Assembly: GCF_040958095.1 (NCBI RefSeq)
Contig: NC_091198.1
Span: 31,417,375 to 31,481,374 of the forward strand
From: Procambarus clarkii
Lineage: Eukaryota > Arthropoda > Malacostraca > Decapoda > Cambaridae
Reading direction: 5' to 3'
Length of the DNA: 64,000 nucleotides
The notes under the pieces were generated by a model that saw only the letters and a program-made list of their open reading frames with translations, did not search any database and had not been told where the DNA came from. The position numbers and the translations under genes are program-made. Positions 1-10,897 of this stretch are shown in pieces (within the stretch, counting starts at the first letter, position 1; each line of letters begins with the position of its first letter).

Positions 1-322
1 TAAATATATTTAAAAATAAATATTTTTTATTTTCAAGAAATTTAACTTTAAACACAAAGATGTGAAAAGGGTTCAGATAAGGCTCAAACCTTTCACAAGA
101 GATTCATATTGGTGTATGAATGGATTATGAATGACTCATGTTAGGAGTGTAAGTTGCCACAACATCTCAAATTAGTGTTAGATACATATGTCTTGGTTAT
201 AAGTTTTGGAAACCTATTTAAGTCCACACACAATATCGTATCTGATACGATAAAACAAACGTTTCCAATACTTTCAAATACTTTCCAGATATGTTGTGGC
301 AACCTAAAATTGTTTGCTGGGT
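1..322 (+). repeat. Unique flank of a satellite-bearing repeat element (copy 1)
   Basis: The first 30 bases are A/T-rich filler. From about base 31 the sequence matches 30783-31076 in direct orientation, with scattered differences before base 150 and apparent identity from 153 to 322. The flank ends in GTTTGCTGGG (312-321), and the 21-bp satellite starts immediately after it. Nothing in it looks coding; short frames through it are interrupted or continue into satellite. Inference: this is the end segment of a non-autonomous element with a tandem-repeat core, in the general style of HINE/DINE/pearl elements. The family was not identified. Confidence 0.7.
153..303. repeat. 151-bp inverted-repeat structure, copy 1
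   Basis: Perfect 13-bp outer arms are GTTGCCACAACAT (153-165) and ATGTTGTGGCAAC (291-303). Nested inside are 8-bp arms TTGGAAAC (206-213) and GTTTCCAA (261-268). At the centre is a 19-bp palindrome with 9-bp arms around one T (234-252). The three nested pairs make the whole segment foldable. It could be a MITE-like terminal-inverted-repeat unit or a subterminal hairpin of a larger element. An apparently identical copy lies at 30908-31058. Confidence 0.8.
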
Positions 323-3300
323 TGAGAGTGACACAGATGCTCAAGAGAGGGATGCAGAGGCTTATGAGAGTGATGCAAAGCCTCACGAGAGGGATGCAGA
401 GGCTCATCAGAGGGATACAGGAGTTCAAGAGTGATGCAGAGGCTCGAGAGAGTGATGCAGAGGCTCACGTGAAGGATTTAGAGGTTTAAGAGAGTGATGC
501 AGAGACCTCAAGAGAGTGATGCAGAGGCTCAAGAGAGTGATGCAGAGGATCAAGAGAGGGATGCAGAGGCTCAAGAGATTGATGCAGAGGCTGAAGAGAG
601 AGAGATGCAGTGCCTTAAGAGAGTGATGCAGAAGCACAAGAGAATGAGGTAGAGGCATAAGAAAGGGATGCAGAGGCTCAAGAGAATGATGCAGGGGCTC
701 AAGAGAATTATGCAGAGGCTTCAGAGAGGGATGCAGAGGAACAAGAGAGTGATGCAGAGGCTTAAGAGACGGATGCAGAGGCCTAAGAGAATGATGAAGA
801 GGCTCAAGGCAGTGCTGCAGAGGCTCAAGAGAGGGATGCTGAGGCTCCAGAGAGGGATGCAGAGGCTCCAAAGAGTGATGCAGAGGCTGAAGAGAGAGAT
901 GCAGAGGCTTAAGAGAGTGATGCAGAGGATCAAGAGAGTGATGCAGAAGCTCAAGAGAATGATGTAGAGGCTTAAGAGAGGGATGCAGAGGCTCAAGAGA
1001 ATGATGTAGAGGCTCAAGAGAGTGATGCAGAGGACCAAGAGAGGGATTCAGAGGCTTAGGAGAGTGATGCAGAGGCTGAAAAGAGTGATGCATGGGCTCA
1101 ATAGAGTGATGTAGAGGCTCAAGAGAGTAATGCAGAGGCTCAAGAGAGTGAAGCAGAGGATCAAGAGAGGGAAGCAGAGGCTTAAGCGAGTGATGCAGAG
1201 GCTGAAGAGAGTGATGCAGAGGCTCTAGAGAGTGATGCAGAGGCTCAAGAGAGTGATGCAGAGGCTCAAGAGAGTGATGCAGAGGCTCAAGAGAGTGATG
1301 CAGAGAATCAAGAGAGTGATGCAGAGGCCCGAGAGACTGATGCAGAGGCCTCAAGAGAGGGATTCAAAGGCTTAAGAGACTGATGCAGAGGCTGAAGAGA
1401 GTGTTGCAGAGGCTCAAGAGAGGGATGCAGAGGCTCATGAGAGTGATGCAGAGGCTCAAGAGAATGATGTAGAGGCTTAAGAGAGGGATGCAGAGGCTCA
1501 AGAGAATGATGCAGAGGCTCAAGAGAGTGATGCAGAGGACCAAGAGAGGGATTCAGAGGCTTAGGAGAGTGATGCAGAGGCTGAAAAGAGTGATGCATGG
1601 GCTCAATAGAGTGATGTAGAGGCTCAAGAGAGTAATGCAGAGGCTCAAGAGAGTGAAGCAGAGGATCAAGAGAGTGATACAGAGGCTCAAGAGAGTGATG
1701 CAGAGGATCAAGAGAGGGAAGCAGAGGCTTAAGCGAGTGATGCAGAGGCTGAAGAGAGTGATGCAGAGGCTCTAGAGAGTGATGCAGAGGCTCAAGAGAG
1801 TGATGCAGAGGCTCAAGAGAGTGATGCAGAGGCTCAAGAGAGTGATGCAGAGAATCAAGAGATGCAGAGGCCCGAGAGAGTGATGCAGAGGCCTCAAGAG
1901 AGGGATTCAAAGGCTTAAGAGACTGATGCAGAGGCTGAAGAGAGTGTTGCAGAGGCTCAAGAGAGGGATGCAGAGGCTCATGAGAGTGATGCAGAGGCTC
2001 AAGAGAGTGATGCAGAAGCTCAAGAGAGTTATGTAGAGGATCAAGAGAGTGATGCAGAGGCTCAAGAGAGTGATGCAGAGGCTCAAGAGAGTAACGCAAA
2101 TGATTAAGAGTGGGATGCAGAGGCTTATGAGAGTGATGCAGAGGTTTATGAGAGTGATGCAGAGACTGAAGAGAGTTAGCAGAGGCTAAAGAGAGGGATG
2201 CAGAGGCTCAAGAGAGTGATGCAGATGCTCAAGAGAGAGATGCAGAGGCTCAACGGAGTGATGCAGAGGCTCATAAGAGGGATGCATAGGCTCAAGAGAG
2301 GGATGTTCAGGCTCATGAGAGTGATGCAGAGGCTCAGGAGAGTGATAAAGAGGCTGAAGGGAGTGGTGCATAGGCTCAAGAGAGGGATGCAGAGGCTCAA
2401 GAGAGTGATAAAGAGGCTCATGAGAGTGATGCAGAGACTCTAGAGAGGGATGCAGAGGCTGAAGAGAGTGGTGCAGAGGCTTACTAGAGTGATGCAGAGG
2501 CTTAATAGAGTGATGCAGAGGCTTAAGAGATGGATGCAGAGGCTCAAGAGAAGGATGCAGAGGCTCAAGAGAAGGATGCAGGGCCTCAAGAGAGGGATGC
2601 AGAGGCTCAAGTGAGGGATGCAGAGGCACAAGCGAGGGATGCTGAGGCTCTTGAAAGTGATGCAGAGGCTTAAGAGAGGGATGCAGAGGCTTACGAGAGT
2701 GATGCAGAGGCTAAAGTGAGGGATGCAGAGGCACAAGAGAAAGATGCAGAGACACTTGAGAGTGATGCAAATGCTCAAGAGAGTGATGGAGAGGCTGAAG
2801 AGAGTGATTCAGATATTTACGAGAGTGATGCAGAGGCTTAAGAGAGGGATGCAGAGGCTCAAGAGAGGGATGCAGAGGCTAAAGTGAGGGATGCAGAGGC
2901 ACAAGAGAAAAATGCACAGGCAGAGGAGAAAAATGCAGAGGCACTTGAGAGTGATGCAAAGGCTCAAGAGAGGGATGCAGATGCTCAAGAGAATGATGTA
3001 GAGGCTTAAGAGAGGGATGCAGAGGCTCTAGAGAATGATGAAGAGGCTCAAGAGAGTGATGCAGAGGATCAAGAGAGTGATGCAGAGGCTGAAGAGAGAG
3101 ATGCAAAGGCTTAAGAGAGTGATGCAGAGGCTTACGAGAGTGATGCAGAGGCTTAAGAGAGTGATGCACAGGCTCAAGAGAGATATGCAGAGGCTCAAGA
3201 GAGGGATGAATAGGCTCAAGAGAGGGATGCAGAGGCTCAAGAGAGGGATGCAGAGGGTAAAGTGAGGGATGCAGAGGCACAAGAGAAAGATGCAGAGGCA

Positions 3301-6300
3301 CTTGAGAGTGATGCAAAGGCTCAAGAGTGGGATGCAGAGGCTCAGAAGAATGATGTAGAGGCTTAAGAGAGGGATGCAGAGGCTCTAGATAATGATGCAG
3401 AGGCTCAAGAGAGTGATGCCGAGGATCAAGAGAGTGATGCAGACGCTGAAGAAATAGATGCAGAGGCTCTTGAGAGTGACGCAGATGCTCAAGAGAGGGA
3501 TGCAGAGGCTTAAGAGAGTGATGCAAAGGCGCAAGAGAGGGATGCAGAGGCACATGAGAAGGATGCAGGAGTTCAAGAGAGTGATGCAGAGGCTCAAGAG
3601 AGGGATGAATAGGCTCAAGAGAGGGATGCAGAGGCTCAAGAGAGGGATGCAGAGGCTAAAGTGAGGGATGCAGAGGCACAAGAGAAAGATGCAGAGGCAC
3701 TTGAGAGTGATGCAAAGGCTCAAGAGAGGGATGCAGAGGCTCAGAAGAATGATGTAGAGGCTTAAGAGAGGGATGCAGAGGCTCTTGAGAGTGATGCAGA
3801 GGATGAAGAGTGTGATGAAGAGGTTCAAGAAAGGGATGAATAGGCTCAGGAAAGCGATTCAGAGGCTTACGAGATTGATGCAGAGGCTTAAGAGAGTGAT
3901 GCAGAGGCTTAAGAGAAGGATGCAGAGGCTTAAGAGAGTGATGCAAAGACTCAAGAGAGGGATGCAGAGACTCATGAGAGAGATGCAGGAGTTTAAGAGA
4001 GGGATGCAGAGGCTGAAGAGAGGGATGCATGGGTTCAAGAGAGTGATGCAGAGGCTCAAGAGAGGGATGCAGAGGCTCAAAAGAGGTATGCAGAAGCTTA
4101 AAAGGGTGATGCAGAGGCCCAAGAGAGTGATGCAGAGGCTCAAGAGAGGGATGCATGGGTTCAAGAGAGTGATGCAGAGGCTAAAGAGAGGGATGCAGAG
4201 GCTCAAGAGAGGGATGCAGAGGCTCAAGAGAGGGATGCAGAGGCTCAAGAGAGGGAAGCAGAGGCTGAAGTGAGGGATGCAGAGGGTCAAGAGAGGGAAG
4301 CAGAGGCTGAAGTGAGGGATGCAGAGGCACAAGAGACGGATGCAGAGGCTCTTGAGAGTGATGCAGAGGCTCAAGAGAGGGGTGCAAAGGCTTATGAGAC
4401 TGATGCAAAGGCTCAGGAGAGGGATACAGAGGCTCATGAGTGGGATGAAGGAGTTCAAGAGAGGGATGCAGATGCTCAAGAGAGTGATGCAGAGGCTTAA
4501 GAGAGGGATGCAGAGGCTCAAGAGAGTGATTCAGAGGCTTAAGAGAGGGATGCAGAGGCTGAAGAGAGTGATGCAGGGGCTCAAGAGAGGGATGCAGGGG
4601 CTCAAGAGAGTGATGGAGAGGCTCAAAAGAGTGATTCAGAGGTTTACGAGAGTGATGCAGAGGCTTAGGAGAGGGATGCAGAGGCACAAGAGAAAGATGC
4701 AGAAGCACTTGAGAGTGATGCAAAGGCTCAAGAGAGGGATGCAGAGGCACAAGAGAATGATGTACAGGCTTAAGAGAGGGATGCAGAGGCTCTAGAGAAT
4801 GATGCAGAGGCTCAAGAGAATGATGCAGAGGATCAAGAGAGTGATGCAGAGGCTGAAGAGAGAGATGCAGAGGCTTAAGAGAGTGATGCAGAGGCTTACG
4901 AGAGTGATGCAGAGGCTTAAGACAGTTATGCAGAGGCTCAAGAGAGAGAGATGCAGAGGCTCAAGAGAGAGATGAAAAGGCTCAAGAGAGGGATGCAGAG
5001 GCTCAAGAGAGGGATGCAGAGGCTAAAGTGAGGGATGCAGAGGCACAAGAGAAAGATGTGGAGGCACTTGAGAGTGATGCAAAGGCTCAAGAGAGGAATG
5101 CAGAGGCTCAAGAGAATGATGTAGAGGCTTAAGAGAGGGATGCAGAGGCTCAAAAGAATGATGCAGAGGCACAAGAGCGTGATGCAGAGGATCAAGAGAG
5201 TGATGCAGACGCTGAAGAGAGAGATGCAGAGGCTCTTGAGAGTGACGCAGATGCTCAAGAGAGGGATGCAGAGGCTTAAGAGAGTGATGCAAAGGCTCAA
5301 GAGAGGGATGAAGAGGCTCATGAGAGGGATGCAGGAGTTCAAGAGAGTGATGCAGAGGCTCGAGAGAGTGATGCAGAGGCTCAAGAGAAGGATTTAGAGG
5401 TTTAAGAGAGTGATGCAGAGACCTCAAGAGAGTGGTGCAGAAGCACAAGAGAATGAGGTAGAGGCTTAAGAAAGGGATGCAGAGGCTCAAGAGAATGATG
5501 CAGGGGCTCAAGAGAATGATGCAGAGGCTTAAGAGAGGGATGCGGAGGATCAAGAGAGTGATGCAGAGGCTTAAGAGAGGAATGCAGAGGCTGAAGAGAA
5601 GGACGCAGAGGCTTAGGAGAGGGATGCAGAGGCTGAAGAGAATAATGCAGAGGCTTAAGAGTGTGATGCAGAGGCATAGGAGACTGATGCAGAGGCTCAA
5701 GAGAGTGATGCAGAGGATGAAGAGTGTGATACAGAGGTTCAAGAGAGGGATGCATAGGCTCAAGAAAGTGATTCAGAGGCTTACGAGATTGATGCAGAGG
5801 CTTAAGAGAGTGATGCAGAGGCTTAAGAGAATGATGCAGAGGCTTAAGAGAGTGATGCAAAGACTCAAGAGAGGGATGCAGAGGCTCATGAGAGAGATGC
5901 AGGAGTTTAAGAGAGGGATGCAGAGGCTGAAGAGAGGGATGCAGAGGCTTAAGAAAGTGATGCAGAGGGTCAAAAGAGGGATGCAGAGGCTTAAAAGGGT
6001 GATGCAGAGGCCCAAGAGAGTGATGCAGAAGCTAAAGAGAGTGATGCAGAGCATGAAGAGTGTGATGCAGAGGTTCAAGCCAGGGATGCAGAGGCTCAAG
6101 AGAGTAATTCAGAGGTTTACGAGATTGATGCAGAGGCTTAAGAGAGTGATGCAGAGGCTTAAGAGAAGGATGAAGAGGCTTAAGAGAGTGATGCAAAGAC
6201 TGAAGAGAGGGATGCAGAGGCTCAAGAGAGGGATGCAGAAAATAAGAAAGTGATGCAGAGGCTCAAAGGAATGATGCAGAAGCTTAAAAGGGTGATGCAG

Positions 6301-7872
6301 AGGCCCTAGAGAGTGATGCAGAGGCTCAAGAGAGGGATGCATGGGTTCAAGAGAGTGATGCAGAGGCTAAAGAGAGTGATGCAGAGGCTCAAGAGAGGGA
6401 TGCAGAGGCTCAAGAGAGGGATGCAGAGGCTCAAGAGAGGGAAGCAGAGGCAGAAATGAGGGATGCAGAGGGTCAAGAGAGGGAAGCAGAGGCTGAAGTG
6501 AGGGATGCAGAGGCACAAGAGAGGGATGCAGAGGCTCTTGAGAGTGATGCAGAGGCTCAAGAGAGGAGTGCAGAGGCTTATGAGAGTGATGCAAAGGCTC
6601 AAGAGAGGGATGCAGAGGCTCATGAGAGGGATGCAGGGGTTCAAGAGAGGGATGCAGAGGCTTAAGAGAGGGATGCAGAGGCTGAAGAGAGTGATGCAGA
6701 GGCTCAAGAGAGTGGTGCAGAGGCTTAAGGGAGGGATGCAGAGGCTCAAGAGAGTGATGCAGAGGCTTAAGAGAGGGATGCAGAGGCTGAAGAGAGTGAT
6801 GCAGGGGCTCAAGAGAGTGATGTAGAGGCTCAAGAGAGTAATGCAGAGGCTCAAGAGAGTGATGCAGAGGCTGAAGAGAGTTATGCAGAGACTCTAGAGA
6901 GTGATGCAGAGGCTGAAGAGAGTGATGCAGAGGCTCAAGAGAGTGATGCAGAGGCTCAAGAGAGTGATGCAGAGAATCAAGAGAGTGATGCAGAGGCACG
7001 AGAGAGTGACGCAGAGGCCTCAAGAGAGGGATTCAGAGGCTTAAGAGAGTGATGCAGAGGCTGAAGAGAGTGTTGCAGAGGCTCACGAGAGGGATGTGGA
7101 GGCTCAATAGTGATGCAGAGGCTCAAGAGAGTGATGCAGAGGATCAAGGGAGTTATGAAGATGATCAAGAGAGGGATGAAGAGGCTTATGAGAGTGATGC
7201 AGAGGTTTATGAGAGTGACGCAGAGGCTGAAGAGAGTGTTGCAGAGGCTTGAGAGAGGGATGCAGAGGCTCAAAAGAGTGATGCAGAGGCTCAAGAGAGA
7301 GATGCAGAGGCTCAACAGAGTGATGCAGAGGCTCAAGAGAGGGATGCAGAGGCTCAAGAGAGGGATGTAGAGGCTCAAGAGAGTGATGCAGAGGCTCAAG
7401 AGAGTGATGCAAAGGCTCAAGAGAGTGATGCAGAGGCTCTAGAGAGGGATGCAGAGGCTGAAGAGAGTGGTGCAGAGGCTCAAGAGAGGAATGCAGAGGC
7501 TCAAGAGTGATTCAGAGGCTTACGAGAGTGATGCAGAGGCTTAAGAGAGTGATGCAGAGGCTTAAGAGAGGGATGCACAGGCTGAAGAGAGGGATGCTGA
7601 GGCTCGAGAGAGGTATGCAGGGGCTCAAGAGAGGGATGCAGAAGCTCAAGTCAGGGATGCAGAGGCGCAAGCGAGGGATGCAGAGGCTCTTGAGAGTTAT
7701 GCAGAGGCTTAAGAGAGGGATGCAGAATCTTAAGCGAGTGATGCAAAGGCTCTAGAGAGGGATGCAGAGGCTCATGAGATGCATGCAGGAGTTCAAGAGA
7801 GAGACGCAGAGGCTCAAGAAAGTGATGCAGAGGCTTAAGAAAGTGATGAAAGGCTCAAAAAATGGATGCAGA
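323..7872 (+). repeat. 21-bp minisatellite array 1, plus orientation
   Basis: This is a continuous array of a 21-bp unit with core AGTGATGCAGAGGCTC. The commonest variants are AGTGA/AGGGA and GGCTCAAG/GGCTTAAG/GGCTGAAG. The unit is 7 codons and carries no fixed stop in four of six frames, so spurious frames of 60-300 codons read as MQRLKRV or ESDAEAQ (plus) and LHHSLEP or LSLCITL (minus) heptads. Longer-range duplications occur: an AGGACCAAGAGAGGG anchor recurs at 1031 and 1536, 505 bp apart. The array is interrupted at 7872 by an LTR element. No gene was found in it. Confidence 0.95.
7869..7872 (+). repeat. Target-site duplication CAGA, left (LARD copy A)
   Basis: CAGA lies directly before the LTR start TGTAAC and is repeated directly after the other LTR at 12673-12676. 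Four bases is usual for Ty3/Gypsy-class integrases. CAGA also occurs in every satellite unit, so the match is weaker evidence than a duplication in unique DNA. Confidence 0.7.
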
Positions 7873-8000
7873 TGTAACACTGTAAAAGTGTTTGGTTTAG
7901 TTTAATACATACATAGAGTACATGAGTCACAGACAAGGATCTGAGAGGCGCCAGTTTGTCGGCCTGAGATCTCACACCTCAAAGCGTTAATGAGCTCAAG

Positions 8001-8013
8001 TGACCTGAGGTCA
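8001..8013. promoter_or_regulatory. Everted AGGTCA half-site pair in LTR
   Basis: TGACCT-G-AGGTCA, a perfect everted repeat with one spacer base, about 140 bp upstream of the TATA box. AGGTCA is the canonical nuclear-receptor half-site. The motif is kept in all four LTRs (11502-11514, 36745-36757, 47649-47661). Receptor binding is inference. Confidence 0.35.
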
Positions 8014-8152
8014 GATCATGAGAATTTCACCTTGCTTCCGCTAAGCTTATAACTGTAGTCTGGTAGCCTTCAAACATGCCGACGTTTAAGGAGTGGCTTG
8101 GTAGTGCCGGAGGCTATCTACTTGTGGGCGGAGTTAGTACTAGGGTCCCCAA

Positions 8153-8158
8153 TATATA
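8153..8158 (+). promoter_or_regulatory. Candidate LTR TATA box
   Basis: TATATA within CCCCAATATATACTC. Transcription would be expected to start roughly 25-30 bases downstream, near 8180-8190, which would set the U3/R border. Equivalent boxes lie at 11654-11659, 36897-36902 and 47801-47806. Confidence 0.5.
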
Positions 8159-8311
8159 CTCTGAGAGCATTAGCATTAAGAGAACAGCAGACGAGCCAGC
8201 AGAGCAGAGAAGACGTCCCTAGCAGGGAGGCTGTCGGCCGGCAGGGGCGAGACAGTCTCGGTCAAGCTACAGACCCCCCCCCCTCTCTATTCAACTTAGA
8301 CTCAGTCCTCG

Positions 8312-8317
8312 GTGAGT
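8312..8317 (+). promoter_or_regulatory. Candidate 5' splice donor in the LTR leader
   Basis: CTCG|GTGAGTGA matches the core of the metazoan donor consensus and lies about 130 bases after the presumed start site. The site is preserved at 11817-11822 and 37060-37065. Whether it is used is unknown. Confidence 0.3.
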
Positions 8318-9173
8318 GAACATTAAGGTGACTTGGTCGTGTTTACATATGTTGTGTGATGATCAGGGGCAGTCAAGTTGTAGGGTTCTCGAATTCTTGG
8401 ATGATGACTCACTTTGCATATTAAACTGGAACATTTTAATTGAATTGCTAAATTATGATACTTCATGGGAAATATAATTATGAATTTATTATTTAAATTG
8501 TGTTTAACTTTGTTCCCTAGAGATTTGAGTTGAGGTGAGAAAGCCTCTGTGGTTACTGGTTTCATGATATTAACGAGTACATGTTTGGAGTTGATACATG
8601 GTAATAACATCTTTTGAGAATATTTTGATACAGACAAGTTCCATTCCTTGTCTTGTATGTAATGATCGTGAATGGATGGTGGCAGCAATTCGTCTTCTAC
8701 TATCTACTCTTCTACGTCTACTTTCTACTCTTCTACTACTACCTATCTATTCCTCTCCCTCCACCCCTCTCTAAACTCTCACTTTCAGCTAATGACCGTC
8801 CTCGCTCCTCCCACCTCTACCTCTCTCACCCCAAACCCTCACTAATTACTTCACTATTCATTTCTTTCCTTTCGTTTTCTCTTATACGTTTGTGGCAATG
8901 ATTCTGTATTCTAGAGTTCTCTCTAGAGTTTCGGGTAGCTGATCCAGTTACGGCGCCTTGTAGTCTTAGCACCTAGGTAGTCAAATACCTAGGTTACAGG
9001 GTGTTGAACGAGAGAGGCTGCCTTAGGAACTCTGGAGGGTGCTCTAGAATAGTTAGCTAACTGGGGACGGGATAACGGACTAGAGAGAGCTGTTTCCCCC
9101 GGCCTCGTTAGTTAACTGGGGGGTGGAATAATGGACAAGATAGAGCTATTTCCCCCATCCCCCGTTACAATGT

Positions 9174-9190
9174 TGGCAGCGGTGTTGAAC
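9174..9190 (+). other. Probable primer-binding site (LARD copy A)
   Basis: TGGCAGCGGTGTTGAAC starts four bases after the LTR end, where reverse transcription is primed by a tRNA 3' end; TGG is the complement of the tRNA CCA tail. The exact tRNA was not identified. Confidence 0.45.
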
Positions 9191-10146
9191 AATGTTGTAG
9201 GTAGTTGCTGTTCTTTTAACATTGTTCAGTCCCACGTGTCTTTTTGCCGCTCAAACCTATCAGGGAGATCTTGACAGGTGTTTTACTTTCGCGAGTTTAG
9301 CGTTTTTTCAGGTTAGGAGATAGTGATTCTCTGGCGTTGTGGTTTAGTGAGTTTGTGAGTTTTGTGAAGTTCAGGGAATGTTCACCAGAACTTGCGTGTG
9401 TAGTGTTTTATGTTAGTGATAAGATTTGGTGATTTGGGAACTTAGCGGTGTTGGTAGTGGAGCTTACCTGAGTGTGACAGGTGACCTCGCATGTCCCACG
9501 GGGACACCCAGCCACCGCTGGTCTCCAGGTCAGTGGAGAGTGGCAGGTGTAGTTCTTAAGTAGTTAAGTAGTGGTTCTGCTCAGATTATTGCGATCGACT
9601 GTTTTACTCCATTTGAACGCAATAACCCGAGGTGTACTGGTATTGTACAGCATGCTAGGGGGAGGCTTAGTATGTCAGTAGACTTCACGTTGGGGACGCT
9701 CGACGTTAGATAGTCTGGTCACAGGGGGTGGCAACAGTTTGGAGTTGTTGACCGGCGGAGAAGCTAGGGAAACACTCTGGGTCACGTAGGTGGCTGTAGG
9801 TTAAGGGTGGGAGTAACGGCTGTTTAAGTACTTAAGATTAAGAACGGTACAGTTAAGTTAGGCTAGTGTTTTGTCTATTAGTTTTGATATTTATTGTGGA
9901 GATTCGGTTAGTGACAAGTTAAAAGTAGTGACGACCTTATTCTCTCTTCCCTAACTTTACTGTTTTACTTCTCTAACTAGTACTGGTTTATGTTCCACCA
10001 AGTCAGTATCATTCAGAGTTAATTGGATTATTTTAAAAATTTGAGTGTAGTCGTTGCCAGGAGGAGAGCGGTATGACTGGACTGTGTAACCCTATACAAA
10101 CTACAGGGTCACACAAACATTTTGGGAGCACGGTATTGTCGCCTTT

Positions 10147-10716
10147 ATGTTCAATTCACAGGTGGGAGCCAGAGGAGAGGCGCGACGCATATACAGAAGA
10201 GGGAGACGGCTGCTGTGTACCATACTCAGGGGCGTTTATCACCACCACCATGACCAGCCCACTACCTGGAGGTCATGGTTCCACCACCCCAGGGGACCCC
10301 AAGATGCAGCCCTCTCGGTCGGTCAACATTGGTCTACCCAGTGGACCCCAGGACGGACGGACCCCAAGACGGACGGACCCCCAGTGGACCCCAAGACGGA
10401 CGGACCCCCAGTGGGCCCCCAGGTCGTTCTGAAGACGACCCCAGACGACCCAGTAAAGATGGAAGAGGAACAACAACAACTCCAGTCTGTCCCACCAGCA
10501 TCGGTCTACCCAGGATGGACCCCAGGACGGACGGACCCCAATGGACCCCAGGTCGCTTGTCAAAGACCCATGGGAGGAGGAAGAGAGAAGAAAGAAGAGA
10601 GAAGAAAGAAGAGAGAAGAAGGAAGAGAGAAGAAAGAAGAGAGAAGAAAGATGAGAGAAGAAGGAAGAGAGAAGAAAGAAGAGAGAAGAAAGAAGAAGAA
10701 GATAAGACCAAGCTGA
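10147..10716 (+). CDS. Hypothetical basic protein in LARD internal region
   Basis: An open frame of 189 codons. The middle carries a Pro/Asp/Gly/Arg repeat (WTPGRTDP, KTDGPPVDP) and the last 50 residues are almost only K, R and E, encoded by the purine tract. Overlapping frames start at 10073 (119 codons) and 10275 (174 codons), so which is translated, if any, is unclear. Copy B keeps the frame (38896-39474, 192 codons) through a 9-bp insertion. With a single indel this is weak evidence for selection. It could be a degenerate gag or simply non-coding repeat. I do not recognise it. Confidence 0.2.
   Translation: MFNSQVGARGEARRIYRRGRRLLCTILRGVYHHHHDQPTTWRSWFHHPRGPQDAALSVGQHWSTQWTPGRTDPKTDGPPVDPKTDGPPVGPQVVLKTTPDDPVKMEEEQQQLQSVPPASVYPGWTPGRTDPNGPQVACQRPMGGGREKKEERRKKREEGREKKEERRKMREEGREKKEERRKKKKIRPS
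10564..10706 (+). repeat. Purine-only GAAGAAAGAAGAGA tract
   Basis: About 140 bases that are almost entirely A and G, built from GAAGAAAGAAGAGAGAAG blocks with one T. The mirror-like purine/pyrimidine asymmetry could form triplex (H-DNA). Copy B has it at about 39330-39464. Confidence 0.8.
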
Positions 10717-10897
10717 GTGAGACACGATGCCTAGTGTCCCTTGCTGGTGTCAGCATCATTGCATGGAGCGTAATTGCAAGACAGGATCGTTTGCCTTAAC
10801 TGGCCGCCCCTCCTGCAAGCAGGTAGCTCTGTTGAGTGATTCTTCCTGTGTCATGCGGACTTGATGTGGCTGTCAGAAGTAGCTCTCTGAAGGAGAC

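Larger units (their letters stand above)
7873..9169 (+). repeat. 5' LTR of LARD copy A
   Basis: 1297 bp, beginning TGTAAC and ending GTTACA. Just inside the left end is a hairpin-capable AACACT-GTAAA-AGTGTT (7876-7892). A TATATA at 8153-8158, a consensus splice donor GTGAGT at 8312-8317 and a C-run near 8273-8282 follow in promoter-like order. Paired ACCTAGGT palindromes lie at 8971-8978 and 8987-8994, and AGTTAGCTAACT at 9051-9062. It differs from the 3' LTR by only a few substitutions and small indels. Short frames such as 8098-8319 look incidental. Confidence 0.92.

Noticed and set aside
8001..8020. Hammerhead ribozyme core near CTGAGGTCAGATCATGAGAA
   Set aside because: The catalytic CTGATGA and GAAA elements are not arranged with three helices. 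The similarity is superficial.
8098..8319. 73-codon frame in the LARD LTR, also at 11599, 36842 and 47746
   Set aside because: It lies over the TATA box and presumed leader. The copies differ in frame at the C-run (TTCC indel), so the ends are not conserved.
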